This document shows, in pieces, positions 7,624-16,199 of a stretch of 64,000 bases of DNA (position 1 is the stretch's first letter; every line of letters begins with the position of its first letter). The position numbers were made by a program, and so were the translations under genes. The DNA comes from Frigidibacter mobilis (GTDB lineage: Bacteria > Pseudomonadota > Alphaproteobacteria > Rhodobacterales > Rhodobacteraceae): contig NZ_CP012661.1 of assembly GCF_001620265.1 (NCBI RefSeq), forward strand, positions 3,454,501 to 3,518,500. Reading direction: 5' to 3'. Under the pieces are notes generated by a model. The model had not been told where the DNA came from. It saw only the letters and a list, made by a program, of their open reading frames with translations, and searched no databases.

Positions 7624-7994
7624 GCGCCACGGTAGAGATCCGGGACCTGAGCGTGGTTCATCCCCGGCCCTGGCCTGCGGGCGGCATCCCGTCACCGCGC
7701 TGGACAGTGTGAGCCTGCGCATCGCACCCGGCGAGATTTTCGGCCTTGTCGGCGAGAGCGGGGCATCACCATGCTGTTCATCCCTCACGATTTCGGCGTG
7801 GTGCGGCAGATCTCCGACCGCATCGGCGTCCTGCAGCGGGGGGCCTCGTTGAAGAAGTCCAGGTTTTCCGTGCGCCGCGCCATCCCTATACCCAAGAATT
7901 GCTGGCAGCAGCACCCTTCGTCGATTTCGCGGCGCTGCGCGGCACTTCGGCTCCGGTGAGTGCAGACCGCTCACGGCAAGCCGAAATGGCCTGA
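7620..7994 (+). pseudogene. Broken peptide ABC transporter ATPase (DppF-like)
   Basis: Pieces of a second ATPase are spread over three frames: MSATVEIRDLSVVHPR, then HPVTALDSVSLRIAPGEIF with the start of Walker A (GLVGESG), then directly the H-loop region ITMLFIPHDFGVVRQISDRI and the C-terminal RHPYTQELLAAAP typical of oligopeptide ATPases. About 100 residues between Walker A and the H-loop are gone. Together with the preceding remnants this is a dead dipeptide/oligopeptide importer operon. Confidence 0.8.
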
Positions 7995-8092
7995 AACGGT
8001 GCGCCCCAAGGGACTGCCGACGGGCTTGGTCGGCCGTCCCGCAGAACGAGGTTCCCGCGCCGGTGACGCCAGGTCCTGCAGACGCGCCTGAG

Positions 8093-9766
8093 CTACATCA
8101 GGTTGCCGCGCCGGCCCATCAGGCTGAGCACGATCAGCGGCAATGCGGTGGTAATCAGGATCGTGACCAGCGCCATCGCCATGCCAAGCCCGACCGAGCC
8201 CTGCTCGAATTGCCGCCAGATATAGGTGGAGATGGTCGAAACCCCGACCGGCGCCACCACGACCGAGGCCACCAGCTCGCGCGTTGCCACGGCAAAGACC
8301 AGCAGCATCGCGGCCAGCAGGCTCGGCATTATCAGCGGCAGCAGGATCCGGCGAAAGGCCACCATCGGCGAGGCGCCGAAAACCCGCGCCGCGGCTTCCA
8401 GATTGTCGCCGATCTGGTGAAAGGCAGCCGTGGCATAGCGCACCGGCTGCGGCAGCAGGATGCAACAATAGGCCAGCAGCAGGATCAGCGAGGTGTTGTA
8501 GGGCGTGACCGGCAGCCAGGGCTGGTTCCAGGCCAGGATCAGGCCCACCGCCACCACGATACCGGGCAGCGCATTGGGCAGGATCGTCAGCACATCCAGC
8601 ACAGCGCGCCCGCGCGCCTTCGATTTCACCACCGCATAGGCCGACAGCGCACCCAGAAGCCCGGTGACCAGCGCCGCGGCGACACCCAGCGACAGGCTGG
8701 TGCCGAGGGCCCGCAGCGCTCCGGTCGTGTCCCCGAGGATCGCCGCGAAGTTGCTGAAGCCAAGATTGGACCAGACCAGCCCGCCCGAAATCGTGCGCGA
8801 CAGCGCGCTGACCAGGATCGCCAACAGCGGCAACCCGGTTGCGACAAGGGCGACCAGCGCGAAGACCAGCAGAACCGGCAGCTTCCAGATGCCAAGATCG
8901 CGTTTCGCGCTGTCTTGCGGCTTGCCGGTGGTGGCGACGAAGGACCGGCGTGTCAGCACCCAGCGTTGCAGCAGGAACGCGGCAAAGGACAGCACCACCA
9001 GCACAAGTGACAGGATCGCGGCTCCCGGCAGGTCGATGGGCCAGTCCGACACGCGCAGGTCAATGGCGGTAACCAGCACGTCGAACCCGGCGCGGCCGCC
9101 AAGCGCGGCCGGGGTGCCATATTCCTCGATCGCCATAGCGAAGACCAGCAGCAGGCTTGCCGCAAGCCCCGGCGTGGACAGCGGCAGGGTGATGCGCCAG
9201 AACGCCCGGGCCGGGCTGGCCCCGAAGACCCGCCCCACATCGGCATAACGGGAGCCCACGGTCTCCACCGTGCGCGATACCGCGAAATAGACCACCGGAA
9301 AGGCGTTCAGCGTCATCACGGCGACAATGCCGGGGACCGAGAACAGGAAACCGGCCAGATTGACCCCGACCAGCTGATCCAGATAGCCGCGCGGCTGCAG
9401 GGTCATGATCCAGCCCAGGACGGCGATATAGGGCGGGATCATGAAGGGGATCAGGAACAGCACGTCCCAGATCACCGCGCCCGGCACCTTGAACAGCGCC
9501 CGGGCCACCGCCAGAGGCACGGCGACCAGCGCCGACAGCGCCACCACCAGCGCCCCCAGCAACAGGGTGTTGCCGGCCATGCCGATCAGCTTGGGATTCC
9601 CAAGCGCGCCCGCCAATGCCGAGAAGGGCGCGGCCAGCGAGCCGCGCCCCAGATCAGGAAAGATTGCCTGAAGGATGATGAACAGGAATGGCACGGCCAC
9701 GACCAGAACCAGCCCTGCCGCCGCGATGATGACGGAGGGGCTGACCCCTTCGCGTGTCCGTGCCAT
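8093..9766 (-). CDS. ABC transporter permease, fused two-domain type
   Basis: 557 residues with about 12 membrane helices arranged as two homologous halves. Each half carries an EAA-type loop that contacts the ATPase: GRVFGASPARAFWRITLPL and ARVFGASPMVAFRRILLPL. This fused layout is shared by ferric-iron (FbpB/AfuB) permeases and by the putative 2-aminoethylphosphonate transporter family. It is the last gene of a leftward operon (ATPase, binding protein, permease) with gaps of only 5-10 bp. The Pho box at the operon front (11901-11918) points to a phosphorus-containing substrate. Confidence 0.85.
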   Translation of the reverse strand: MARTREGVSPSVIIAAAGLVLVVAVPFLFIILQAIFPDLGRGSLAAPFSALAGALGNPKLIGMAGNTLLLGALVVALSALVAVPLAVARALFKVPGAVIWDVLFLIPFMIPPYIAVLGWIMTLQPRGYLDQLVGVNLAGFLFSVPGIVAVMTLNAFPVVYFAVSRTVETVGSRYADVGRVFGASPARAFWRITLPLSTPGLAASLLLVFAMAIEEYGTPAALGGRAGFDVLVTAIDLRVSDWPIDLPGAAILSLVLVVLSFAAFLLQRWVLTRRSFVATTGKPQDSAKRDLGIWKLPVLLVFALVALVATGLPLLAILVSALSRTISGGLVWSNLGFSNFAAILGDTTGALRALGTSLSLGVAAALVTGLLGALSAYAVVKSKARGRAVLDVLTILPNALPGIVVAVGLILAWNQPWLPVTPYNTSLILLLAYCCILLPQPVRYATAAFHQIGDNLEAAARVFGASPMVAFRRILLPLIMPSLLAAMLLVFAVATRELVASVVVAPVGVSTISTYIWRQFEQGSVGLGMAMALVTILITTALPLIVLSLMGRRGNLM

Positions 9767-9775
9767 GCTCAGTCC

Positions 9776-10729
9776 TTACTTCGCAAAGACCTTGCCGAAG
9801 GCCTCCAGCGTCTCGGCGCGCTTGGCATAGACGGCTTCGGAATCGATCGGCAGGATGTTCAGATCGGCGATCAGCGGACGGTCCGCGGCGATATCGCTGC
9901 GGGCGGGCATCAGGAACTGCGCCGCGACAAGCGCCTGGCCTTCGTCGGACAGGACGTAGTCGACGAATTGCTTCGCCTCATCCTGGTTTTTCGACCAGTT
10001 CAGGATCATGACCGGGCGCGGTGCGATCACGGTGCCGCTTTCGGGGAAGATCACTTCGATGGTTTCACCCTTGGCGGCACCCGCCATCGAGATGTAATCC
10101 ACCGCGCCGAAAACGGCGGCCTTGGCGCCTTGCAGCACAGGGTTCAGCGCTTCGGCATTGGCCCCGGCAACGATCGCGCCATTGGCGGCGAGGTCTTCGA
10201 ACAGGCCCATGCCTTCGGTGCCCGACAGCGCAGCCACCAGTTCGAAGGCCGAGCCCGACTGCGCCGGATCGGGCAGGTTGACCAGGTCCTTGTATTCCGG
10301 CTTGGCCAGATCGGCCCAGTCGGCCGGCTTGGGCGTGCCCGAGTTCGGGTTCCACGCGATGGCCAGCGCCGAGACGCCCTGCGCCACGGCGGTATCGGTC
10401 TTCAGGAAGTCCGGCACCGTAGCCGCATTCGGGCTGGTATAGGGCACCAGCCAGCCACGCTCGGCGAAATCGTTCGCGGTATCCCACGAGGCCGAGATCA
10501 GCACGTCGACCACCGGGTTGGCGGCTTCGGCCTCGATCCGGGCCATGACCTTGCCGGTGGTGGCCTGGAAGACCTCGACCTTGACGCCGGTTTCCGCGGT
10601 GAAGCCGGCAGCCAGGTTTTCGATCAGCTTGGCCGGACCGGCGGTATAGACGGTCACATCAGCAAAGGCGGTGCCGGCGCCGAACAGGACGGCGGTTGCA
10701 GCGCCGGCGCGGAGCGTGGTTTTCAGCAT
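9776..10729 (-). CDS. ABC transporter periplasmic binding protein (FbpA/AEP-binding family)
   Basis: 317 residues. It has a Sec signal peptide (about residues 1-23, cleavage after GTAFA) and a mature start DVTVYTAGPAKLIENLAAGF typical of the class that includes FbpA, AfuA and phosphonate-binding proteins. The adjacent tyrosine pair that binds Fe3+ in FbpA is not apparent; the corresponding area reads GAVDYISMAGAAKG. The segment IEVIFPESGTVIAPRPVMIL is the usual domain-closing strand region. With the Pho box upstream, an organophosphonate or phosphate ester is a better guess than iron. Second gene of its operon, 5 bp after the ATPase gene. Confidence 0.8.
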   Translation of the reverse strand: MLKTTLRAGAATAVLFGAGTAFADVTVYTAGPAKLIENLAAGFTAETGVKVEVFQATTGKVMARIEAEAANPVVDVLISASWDTANDFAERGWLVPYTSPNAATVPDFLKTDTAVAQGVSALAIAWNPNSGTPKPADWADLAKPEYKDLVNLPDPAQSGSAFELVAALSGTEGMGLFEDLAANGAIVAGANAEALNPVLQGAKAAVFGAVDYISMAGAAKGETIEVIFPESGTVIAPRPVMILNWSKNQDEAKQFVDYVLSDEGQALVAAQFLMPARSDIAADRPLIADLNILPIDSEAVYAKRAETLEAFGKVFAK

Positions 10730-10734
10730 GGGGT

Positions 10735-11856
10735 CTATCCTTGTGAGAAAGAGGGTGTTGTCCGCGCTGCAAACCAGCGCAGACGTTCGGAGATGAGATC
10801 GAGCCCCACGCGCTCTCCGACGCGCATGCGGCTATCGCTTGAAATCTGCACGGTCTGCGCAGGTGCGGCTCCAGGCTCTTCCAGGCGGACCGTCACCGCA
10901 TAGGCGGTGTCGCGGTATTGAACGGCCAGAACCTCGCCGGTCAGCATGGCCGATCCGGCCTCGGCCAACCTCAGGGCGCGAGGGGTTATCAGCACCTCTG
11001 CCTGCGCCACGTCCGGTCCGCCAAGCTGGCCAAGTTGGCGGCCGCCCAATGCCCAGCCCAGCCCGTCTCGCACCAGCGGCAGCACCGCGCCCAACCGCAG
11101 GAACTCTGCCACCTTGGGGCTTGCCGGATGCTCCACCAGATCCTCGGGCGCGGCCAGTTGCGCGATCTGCCCGGCCTCCATCACCGCGACCTGATCGGCC
11201 AGCGTCAACGCTTCCGACTGGTCATGCGTGACATAGATCGCCGTCAGCCCAAGACCCCGGATCAGCGTGCCAAGTTCGGCCACCATCGTTTCGCGCAATT
11301 CGCGGTCGAGGTTCGACAGCGGCTCGTCGAACAGCACGATCCGCGGCTCGCCAACGATTGCGCGGGCGATGGCCACACGCTGTTGCTGCCCGCCGGACAG
11401 CGCCGAGGGGCTGCGGTCCGCCATCGCGGACAGCCCCACCCGGTCCAGCGCGGCGGCCACGCGGGCCTCGCGCTCTGCCCGGCCAATGCCCGCCATCTCC
11501 AGCGGGAAGGCGACGTTGCCGGCCACGGTCAGATGCGGCCACAGCGCATAGTCCTGAAACACCATCCCCAGACCGCGCCTTTCCGGCGGCACGAACAGGC
11601 CCGAACCGGCAACCTTGCGTCCGTCGATCAGAATCTCGCCCGAGGTAGGCGCCAGAAGACCGGCCACCAGCCGAAGCAGCGTGGTCTTGCCGCAGCCAGA
11701 GGGGCCCAGCAGCGCAAGCGTCTGGCCCTCCGGCAGGGCAACGTCGATCTCGCGCAAGATCCGTGTCTGGCCATAGGCCAAGGAAAGCCTATGCGCCGCA
11801 ATAGCGCAGTCGGCGGCATGATCGGCCCCAAGGGCCGTTATCTGTTGCAGATGCAA
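10735..11856 (-). CDS. ABC transporter ATPase (PotA/FbpC-like)
   Basis: 373 residues. All ABC motifs are present: Walker A GPSGCGKTT, Q-loop MVFQDYALWPHLTV, signature LSGGQQQRVAIARA, Walker B RIVLFDEP, D-loop SNLD and H-loop YVTHDQSEA. About 130 C-terminal residues form a TOBE-type regulatory domain (VLAVQYRDTAYAVTVRLEE). It powers import together with the fused permease and the binding protein encoded downstream. The start ATG at 11856 lies 45 bp from a perfect-geometry Pho box, so the operon is probably induced by phosphate starvation through PhoB. Confidence 0.88.
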   Translation of the reverse strand: MHLQQITALGADHAADCAIAAHRLSLAYGQTRILREIDVALPEGQTLALLGPSGCGKTTLLRLVAGLLAPTSGEILIDGRKVAGSGLFVPPERRGLGMVFQDYALWPHLTVAGNVAFPLEMAGIGRAEREARVAAALDRVGLSAMADRSPSALSGGQQQRVAIARAIVGEPRIVLFDEPLSNLDRELRETMVAELGTLIRGLGLTAIYVTHDQSEALTLADQVAVMEAGQIAQLAAPEDLVEHPASPKVAEFLRLGAVLPLVRDGLGWALGGRQLGQLGGPDVAQAEVLITPRALRLAEAGSAMLTGEVLAVQYRDTAYAVTVRLEEPGAAPAQTVQISSDSRMRVGERVGLDLISERLRWFAARTTPSFSQG

Positions 11857-11900
11857 TTGTCTGGAGCCCGTCCTGTGTCGCCCCGCCTTAGTCGCCCTGA

Positions 11901-11918
11901 ATGACGGTTTGATGACGG
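11901..11918 (-). promoter_or_regulatory. Pho box (PhoB binding site) upstream of the ABC importer
   Basis: On the minus strand CCGTCAT-CAAA-CCGTCAT: two 7-bp direct repeats separated by 4 bp, the 11-bp geometry of PhoB sites (consensus CTGTCAT per repeat), each with one mismatch. It ends 45 bp before the start at 11856. The rest of 11857-12128 shows no gene. Confidence 0.7.
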
Positions 11919-12128
11919 TTCCGCGCGAGGCTCGCCCGGAAACCGCGGGGCTCGGCGGCTTGCAAGGGCCGGAACTCCGCCCCGCACCGAGCGTTACGCC
12001 GACGGTGCTGGCGGCATGTCAACCGGGCGAGATGGTATGAAGAATGCAGCGGTTTTCCCGGTTTCACGCTGCAGCCAACGCAATGGCAGCCGAGCTTCTG
12101 TCCCATCTGCCGTCAGCGCTGCGCCCGC

Positions 12129-12631
12129 TCAGGCCGTGACCTGCGCCTGCGCCCACCACGCCAGCAGCGCCGCGGGATCGGCGGGCAACCATTCGGCAAG
12201 ATCGCCGGCAAACGCCTCGAAGAGCGGGCGGAACTTCGGCGACAGGCCGACGATCACCGGCACGCCCGCCTCCAGCGCCGTGCCGATCAGCGCGGCAAAG
12301 CCCGGCCCTCGGCCTCGAGCCGGCCAAAGCGGTTGACCACCAGCAGATCCGCAGGCGCCGCAGCCAGCGCCGCTTCGGTCGCCATCACCGCCGCCTCCAG
12401 CGCGTCCGCATCCAGCCGGCAGCCTTGCGCCGCGGGGCCAAGATCCTGCGAGATGCGCAGCAGGCCGCCCGAGGGCAGCAGCCGCAACTCCATGACGCGG
12501 GTCCCGGCCAAGGATTGCACCTGCACGGCGCCCACCGCGCGGCGCCCCTGAAGGGCAAGCCGGTCCACCAGCGCGCCAAGGGCGCTGTCGCACTCCGCAG
12601 TGTCTTCCGGGCAAAGGGCGGCAAGGATCAT
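12129..12631 (-). pseudogene. DUF2478 protein, frame broken by one missing base
   Basis: Two frames together give a complete DUF2478 protein of about 167 residues: MILAALCPEDTAECDSALG... through LLVVNRFGRLEAEGR, then FAALIGTALEAGVPVIVGL to the stop. The join is at a CCGGG run near 12301-12305, where one base is missing. DUF2478 proteins are NTPase-like and often lie near molybdenum or phosphonate transport genes; the function is not established. Here the gene precedes the Pho-regulated importer in the same direction but is separated by about 270 bp. Because many conserved genes in this window carry the same kind of one-base loss, sequence error is as likely as gene death. Confidence 0.7.
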
Positions 12632-12738
12632 CGGCAGTCTCCAACGGGTGCCGCGATGCCATCCTCCGCGGGCTCTGCTGTCAAGCGCGGTGGGGTGGGG
12701 GCTCCGAGGTCATTGGCGCCCCAGCCGCATCGCCTGCC

Positions 12739-12810
12739 TTGGCGAAGGCCATCGCCTTCGCCACGCCGTACCTCTGGCGGGCGCTGGCCTCACCGGGTTT
12801 CACGCGGCCA
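12739..12810. repeat. Hairpin repeat, copy C (short form)
   Basis: GGCGAAGGC and GCCTTCGCC pair around CATC (12741-12762). The following GGCGGGCGCTGGCCTCAC matches the right arm of the second hairpin in the two longer copies at 43316 and 43529. The left arm of that hairpin is absent here, so this is a shortened family member between DUF2478 and nnrU. Confidence 0.65.
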
Positions 12811-12865
12811 GCGTCTCTGGCAAAACGGGCGGGAACAGCCCGATGGTGGCCGTTCCGCCCCCCCA

Positions 12866-13557
12866 TCACGGCATCGGGCTGGCGCCGATCACCGGCAGAT
12901 GCAGCTGCCACAGCGCCGCCCAGACCAGCAGTCCCGCCCCCACCCGCAGCAGCGTGCCGCGCCCCGGCAGGCCCGGTCGCCAGCGTCCTGCCAGCAAGGC
13001 GGCCAGCGGCAGGGCCGAGGTTTGCGCCGACAGCCGCGCCCAGTCCGCCGCGCCCCAGACCCTGCGGTGCCGCGCGTCCTGCAAACCGATCCCCGCCAGC
13101 GCCATCGCGGCAAAGCCGCCGAACAGCACGCCATGCGCCAGATCGCCATTCACCAGCAGATGCGCCAGCGCCCAGGCCAGCAGCACCCACAGCAACGGAT
13201 GCCGCATCAGCCCGGCGATCCCGGGCCTGGCCGGATCGAATCCCCGCGCCCGCCCCTCGAAGCTGAACGGGTTCGGCGCGCCAATCGCCAGCGCCGCCAG
13301 CACGCAGACCACCGGCATCACAAGGTTCGGCACCCACCGCATCCACGGCGCCTGATCCCACAGCAGCACCAGCGGCGCCCGCCCCGCCGCCACGATCAGC
13401 CAGACCAGCAGCAGGGTCGAGGCAATCCCGAACGCCGCGCTATAAAGGCGTCTGCCCATCCGCGCCACCAGCCAGCCCCGCGCCCGGGCAGCGAGGGCAG
13501 CGCGTGCGATGCCGCGAACGCCGCCAGCGCTGCCGCGAATTCGCCCCATCCGCCCAT
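12866..13557 (-). pseudogene. NnrU family membrane protein, frame broken by one missing base
   Basis: Start MGGWGEFAAALAAFAASHALPSLPG (ATG 13557) runs in one frame. The body, RGWLVARMGRRLYSAAFGIAS..., follows in another and carries about six membrane helices and the NnrU/isoprenoid-biosynthesis-like motif around LMRHPLLWVLLAWALAHLLVNGD. The join is in a CCCGGG run near 13483-13488, lacking one base. NnrU-type proteins are associated with nitric-oxide/nitrate respiration in alphaproteobacteria and resemble 15-cis-zeta-carotene isomerase; their exact role is unclear. It is transcribed divergently from waaA. Probably intact in the organism. Confidence 0.75.
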
Positions 13558-13665
13558 GCTCCTGCCCCGCCATTTCCCCGCGGCCCTTCCCTCGGGCGGC
13601 GTTTCGCGGCAAACCTGCCGGTATCGGGCCCGCTCCACAAGGCCCCCTTGCCCGCCGGAGGCCCC

Positions 13666-14934
13666 GTGCCGCTCTACCGCCTGCTCGTCTCGCTCCTTGC
13701 CCCGCTGCTGGTGCTGCGCCTGGCCCTGCGCCGCCTGCGCGGGCGCGAGCCTGCGGGCGCGCTGGCCGAACGGCTGGGCCGGGCGCCGCGGGCGGAGGGG
13801 CCGGTGCTGTGGCTGCACGGCGCCTCGAATGGCGAGCTGACCTCGGCGCGCACGTTGCTGGCCTCGCTGATCGAGGCTGCGCCGGGCTGCGGGTGCTGGT
13901 CACGGCCAACACCCTGACCGCCCGTCAGATGGTCGAGGGCTGGGCGCTGCCCGGCGTCACGGCGGCACTGGCCCCGCTCGATCACCGGCTGGTGCTGCGT
14001 CGGTTCCTGGCCCGCGCCCGGCCGGCGGCGCTGGTGGTGGTGGAGAATGAATTCTGGCCCAACCGCCTGGCGGCCTGCGCGCAGGCCGGCATTCCGGTGC
14101 TGGTGGTCGGCGCGCGGATGTCGGCGCGCAGCGCGCGGCGATGGGCGCGCCTGCCCTCGCTGGCCCGGCCGCTGGTCGGGGCGATCCATCTGCTCAGCGC
14201 ACAGGACGCCGCCTCCGAGGCGCATTTCCGTCAGCTTGGAGTGCCCGCAGCCCGAATCGGCCCCGCGCTGAACCTCAAGGCCGGGCTCGCCCCCGCCGTG
14301 CCTGCGGCAGAGCTTCGCCGCCTTGCCCCGCTGTTCGACCGCCCCCGCACCCTGCTCGCCGCCTCCACCCATCCGGGCGAGGAGGCGCCGGTGCTGGAAG
14401 CCTTCGCGCAGCTGTGGCAGGCCGATCCGGCGCGCCGCCTGATCCTCGCGCCCCGCCATCCGCGCCGGGCCGCGGAAGTGGCGACCCAGATCACCGCCGC
14501 GGGGCTGGGCCTTGCGCGCCGCTCGCTGGCCGAGGTGCCGGGGCCACAGACGCCGGTTCTGCTGGCTGACACGATGGGGGAAATGCCGCTGTGGTATGCG
14601 CTGGCGGGAGTGACGTTCGTCGGCGGATCCCTGGTGGACAAGGGCGGCCATACCCCGTTCGAACCCGCAGCGCAGGACTCGGCCATCGTGCACGGCCCCA
14701 TACCGGCAACGCGGCCGAGGCTTATGCCGCGCTGGCGGCCGCGGGGGCTGCGCTGCAGGTGACGGATGCCGCCAGCCTTGCCGGGCGGTGGCAGGGCTTG
14801 GCACAGACCGGCAGGCGCAGCTTGCCGACGCCGCACGCCGCACGCTTGTGGCGGCCGGCAGCGACCAGGCGCGCGCACAGCTGCGCGACGCAATCCTCGC
14901 CGCCTGCCGCCCGCGATGTCCGCTCAGGCGATGA
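13666..14934 (+). pseudogene. waaA: 3-deoxy-D-manno-octulosonic acid transferase, three frame breaks
   Basis: Transfers Kdo from CMP-Kdo to lipid A precursor at the inner membrane. Start GTG 13666 (VPLYRLLVSLLAPLLVLRL, an N-terminal membrane anchor) follows CGGAG. Three frames join to give the full 420-residue protein: LWLHGASNGELTSARTLL, then LVTANTLTARQMVE...VVVENEFWPNRLAACAQAGIP and VGGSLVDKGGHTPFEPAAQ, then GNAAEAYAALAAAGAAL and QLADAARRTLVAAG. One base is missing in each of GGG 13884-13886, CCCC 14696-14699 and 14810-14815. waaA is normally essential or nearly so in lipopolysaccharide bacteria, so sequence error is the likelier reading. Confidence 0.85.
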
Positions 14935-15022
14935 CCGAGATGCGCCAAACGGCAGCACAGGCCGCCCCTCGCGGGTTCGGCGACGGCAAGAGCCGCAAGG
15001 CTGCCACAATTCTGCCTGCACA

Positions 15023-15047
15023 TTAAGCAAATGTTAATTTCTTGACA
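15023..15047. promoter_or_regulatory. CtrA-like site and -35 box before the Nudix gene
   Basis: TTAA-GCAAATG-TTAA (15023-15037) has the TTAA-N7-TTAA spacing of the alphaproteobacterial cell-cycle regulator CtrA. A TTGACA hexamer (15042-15047) follows, although no well-spaced -10 box is obvious. The site is rare-looking in this GC-rich context. Confidence 0.4.
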
Positions 15048-15142
15048 TTTTGAGGCCCTCCCGCGTCGCACTCCCGTCGCGTCATCGCTATATTGTTCCT
15101 GCGGCAAGGCGCCGAACGGCAATGCCGCCAGATTGGACAGTG

Positions 15143-15634
15143 ATGACAGTTGCCGAGAGTATCAGGACCCTGCTGGGGCCGCAGGAGCGGGACAGGACCA
15201 CCGCGCGGGATGAGGCAGAGCGCCTGCAATATGCCGCGCTGTGCTACCGTGCGCAGCGGGGCAAGCTGCAGATCCTGATGATTACCAGCCGCGATACCGG
15301 GCGCTGGATCATCCCCAAGGGATGGCCGATGCCCGGCCTCTCTCCGGCCGAATGCGCTGCGCAAGAGGCCTGGGAGGAAGCCGGGGTGCAGGGGCACACC
15401 GCACGCGCCCCCGAGGGTGCCTATTCCTACACCAAGGCGCTTGGCCCGCGGATGGCGGTGCCCTGCACGGTCGAGGTCTATCCGCTGCGGGTGGAACGGC
15501 TTGCCGGACAGTTCCCGGAAAAGGGCCAGCGTCGGCGCAAGTGGTTCAGCCCGCAGAAGGCGGCGCTGAAGGTGGCAGAGCCGGATCTGGCGCAGATGCT
15601 GGCACATTTCGTGCCGCCGCCCGCCGGCGCCTGA
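15143..15634 (+). CDS. Nudix hydrolase
   Basis: 163 residues from ATG 15143; ATG 15122 would add seven residues and neither has a clear ribosome site. The Nudix box is the variant common in alphaproteobacterial diphosphoinositol-phosphohydrolase-like enzymes: PKGWPMPGLSPAECAAQEAWEEAGV spans it, with EAWEEAG holding the metal-binding glutamates. The family hydrolyses nucleoside diphosphates linked to another group; the substrate here cannot be told. A CtrA-like site lies about 105 bp upstream. Confidence 0.85.
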   Translation: MTVAESIRTLLGPQERDRTTARDEAERLQYAALCYRAQRGKLQILMITSRDTGRWIIPKGWPMPGLSPAECAAQEAWEEAGVQGHTARAPEGAYSYTKALGPRMAVPCTVEVYPLRVERLAGQFPEKGQRRRKWFSPQKAALKVAEPDLAQMLAHFVPPPAGA

Positions 15635-15732
15635 GCGCGGCCAGCCCGCCGCGGCTTGAATTCCGCCATCAAACCGTTACCTCTGATGCACCCGCCCGGC
15701 CGCTGCCGATACGCGGGCCTTGAGTATCTTCC

Positions 15733-16169
15733 ATGATCCGCTACGCCCTGACCTGTCCCAAAGACCACAGCTTCGAAAGCTGGTTCCAGTCGGCCGAGGC
15801 CTTCGACCGGCTGGCAGCCTTGGGCCAGGTGACCTGCGCGGTCTGCGGCGCGAGCGGTGTCAGCAAATCGCTGATGGCCCCGTCCGTGCGCGCGGCCCGC
15901 AAGGCCGGCGAGGCCGAGCCCCAGCCGCGGCCCCTCTCCACCCCGCGAACCCGGCCGAAGAGGCGCTGGCGGCGCTGCGCCGCAAGGTCGAGGAAAACTC
16001 GGAATATGTCGGCATGAACTTCGCCTCCGAGGCCCGCGCCATCCATGACGGTGACGCGCCCGACCGCGCGATCTATGGCGAAGCGCGGCTGGACGAGGCC
16101 AGGAAACTGATTGAGGATGGCGTGCCGGTGGCGCCGCTGCCGTTCATGCCCGGCCGCAAATCGAACTGA
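15733..16169 (+). pseudogene. DUF1178 protein, frame broken by one missing base
   Basis: MIRYALTCPKDHSFESWFQSAE, with the CPKDH...C-x2-C (VTCAVCG) zinc-ribbon-like start, runs in one frame. PAEEALAALRRKVEENSEYVGMNFASEARAIHDGD..., the conserved C-terminal half, follows in the next. The join is at CCCC 15919-15922, one base short. Joined length is about 145 residues, normal for the family. Function unknown; commonly adjacent to the Nudix gene in Rhodobacteraceae. Most likely intact in the organism. Confidence 0.8.
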
Positions 16170-16199
16170 TCCCCCCTCCCCTTGCTGAAAGCCAATCCC

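Noticed and set aside
6887..7630. Minus-strand frame ending EAGTGIEPVFTDLQSA
   Set aside because: This ending is the reverse translation of tRNA-Cys, a common spurious gene call.
8063..9010. Long plus-strand open frame opposite the ABC permease
   Set aside because: Composition (glutamine/arginine/histidine-rich) is that of an antisense shadow; the minus-strand frame has clear permease motifs.
8093..11856. Calling the importer a ferric-iron transporter
   Set aside because: Pho box upstream and absence of the adjacent tyrosine pair in the binding protein make this label unsafe.
12425..13840. 471-residue plus-strand open frame opposite DUF2478 and nnrU
   Set aside because: Proline/arginine-rich shadow with no domain; minus-strand genes have recognisable families.
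13666..14934. Programmed frameshifting in waaA
   Set aside because: No slippery heptamer with downstream structure was recognised, and three one-base losses in GC runs match the pattern of errors in other genes.
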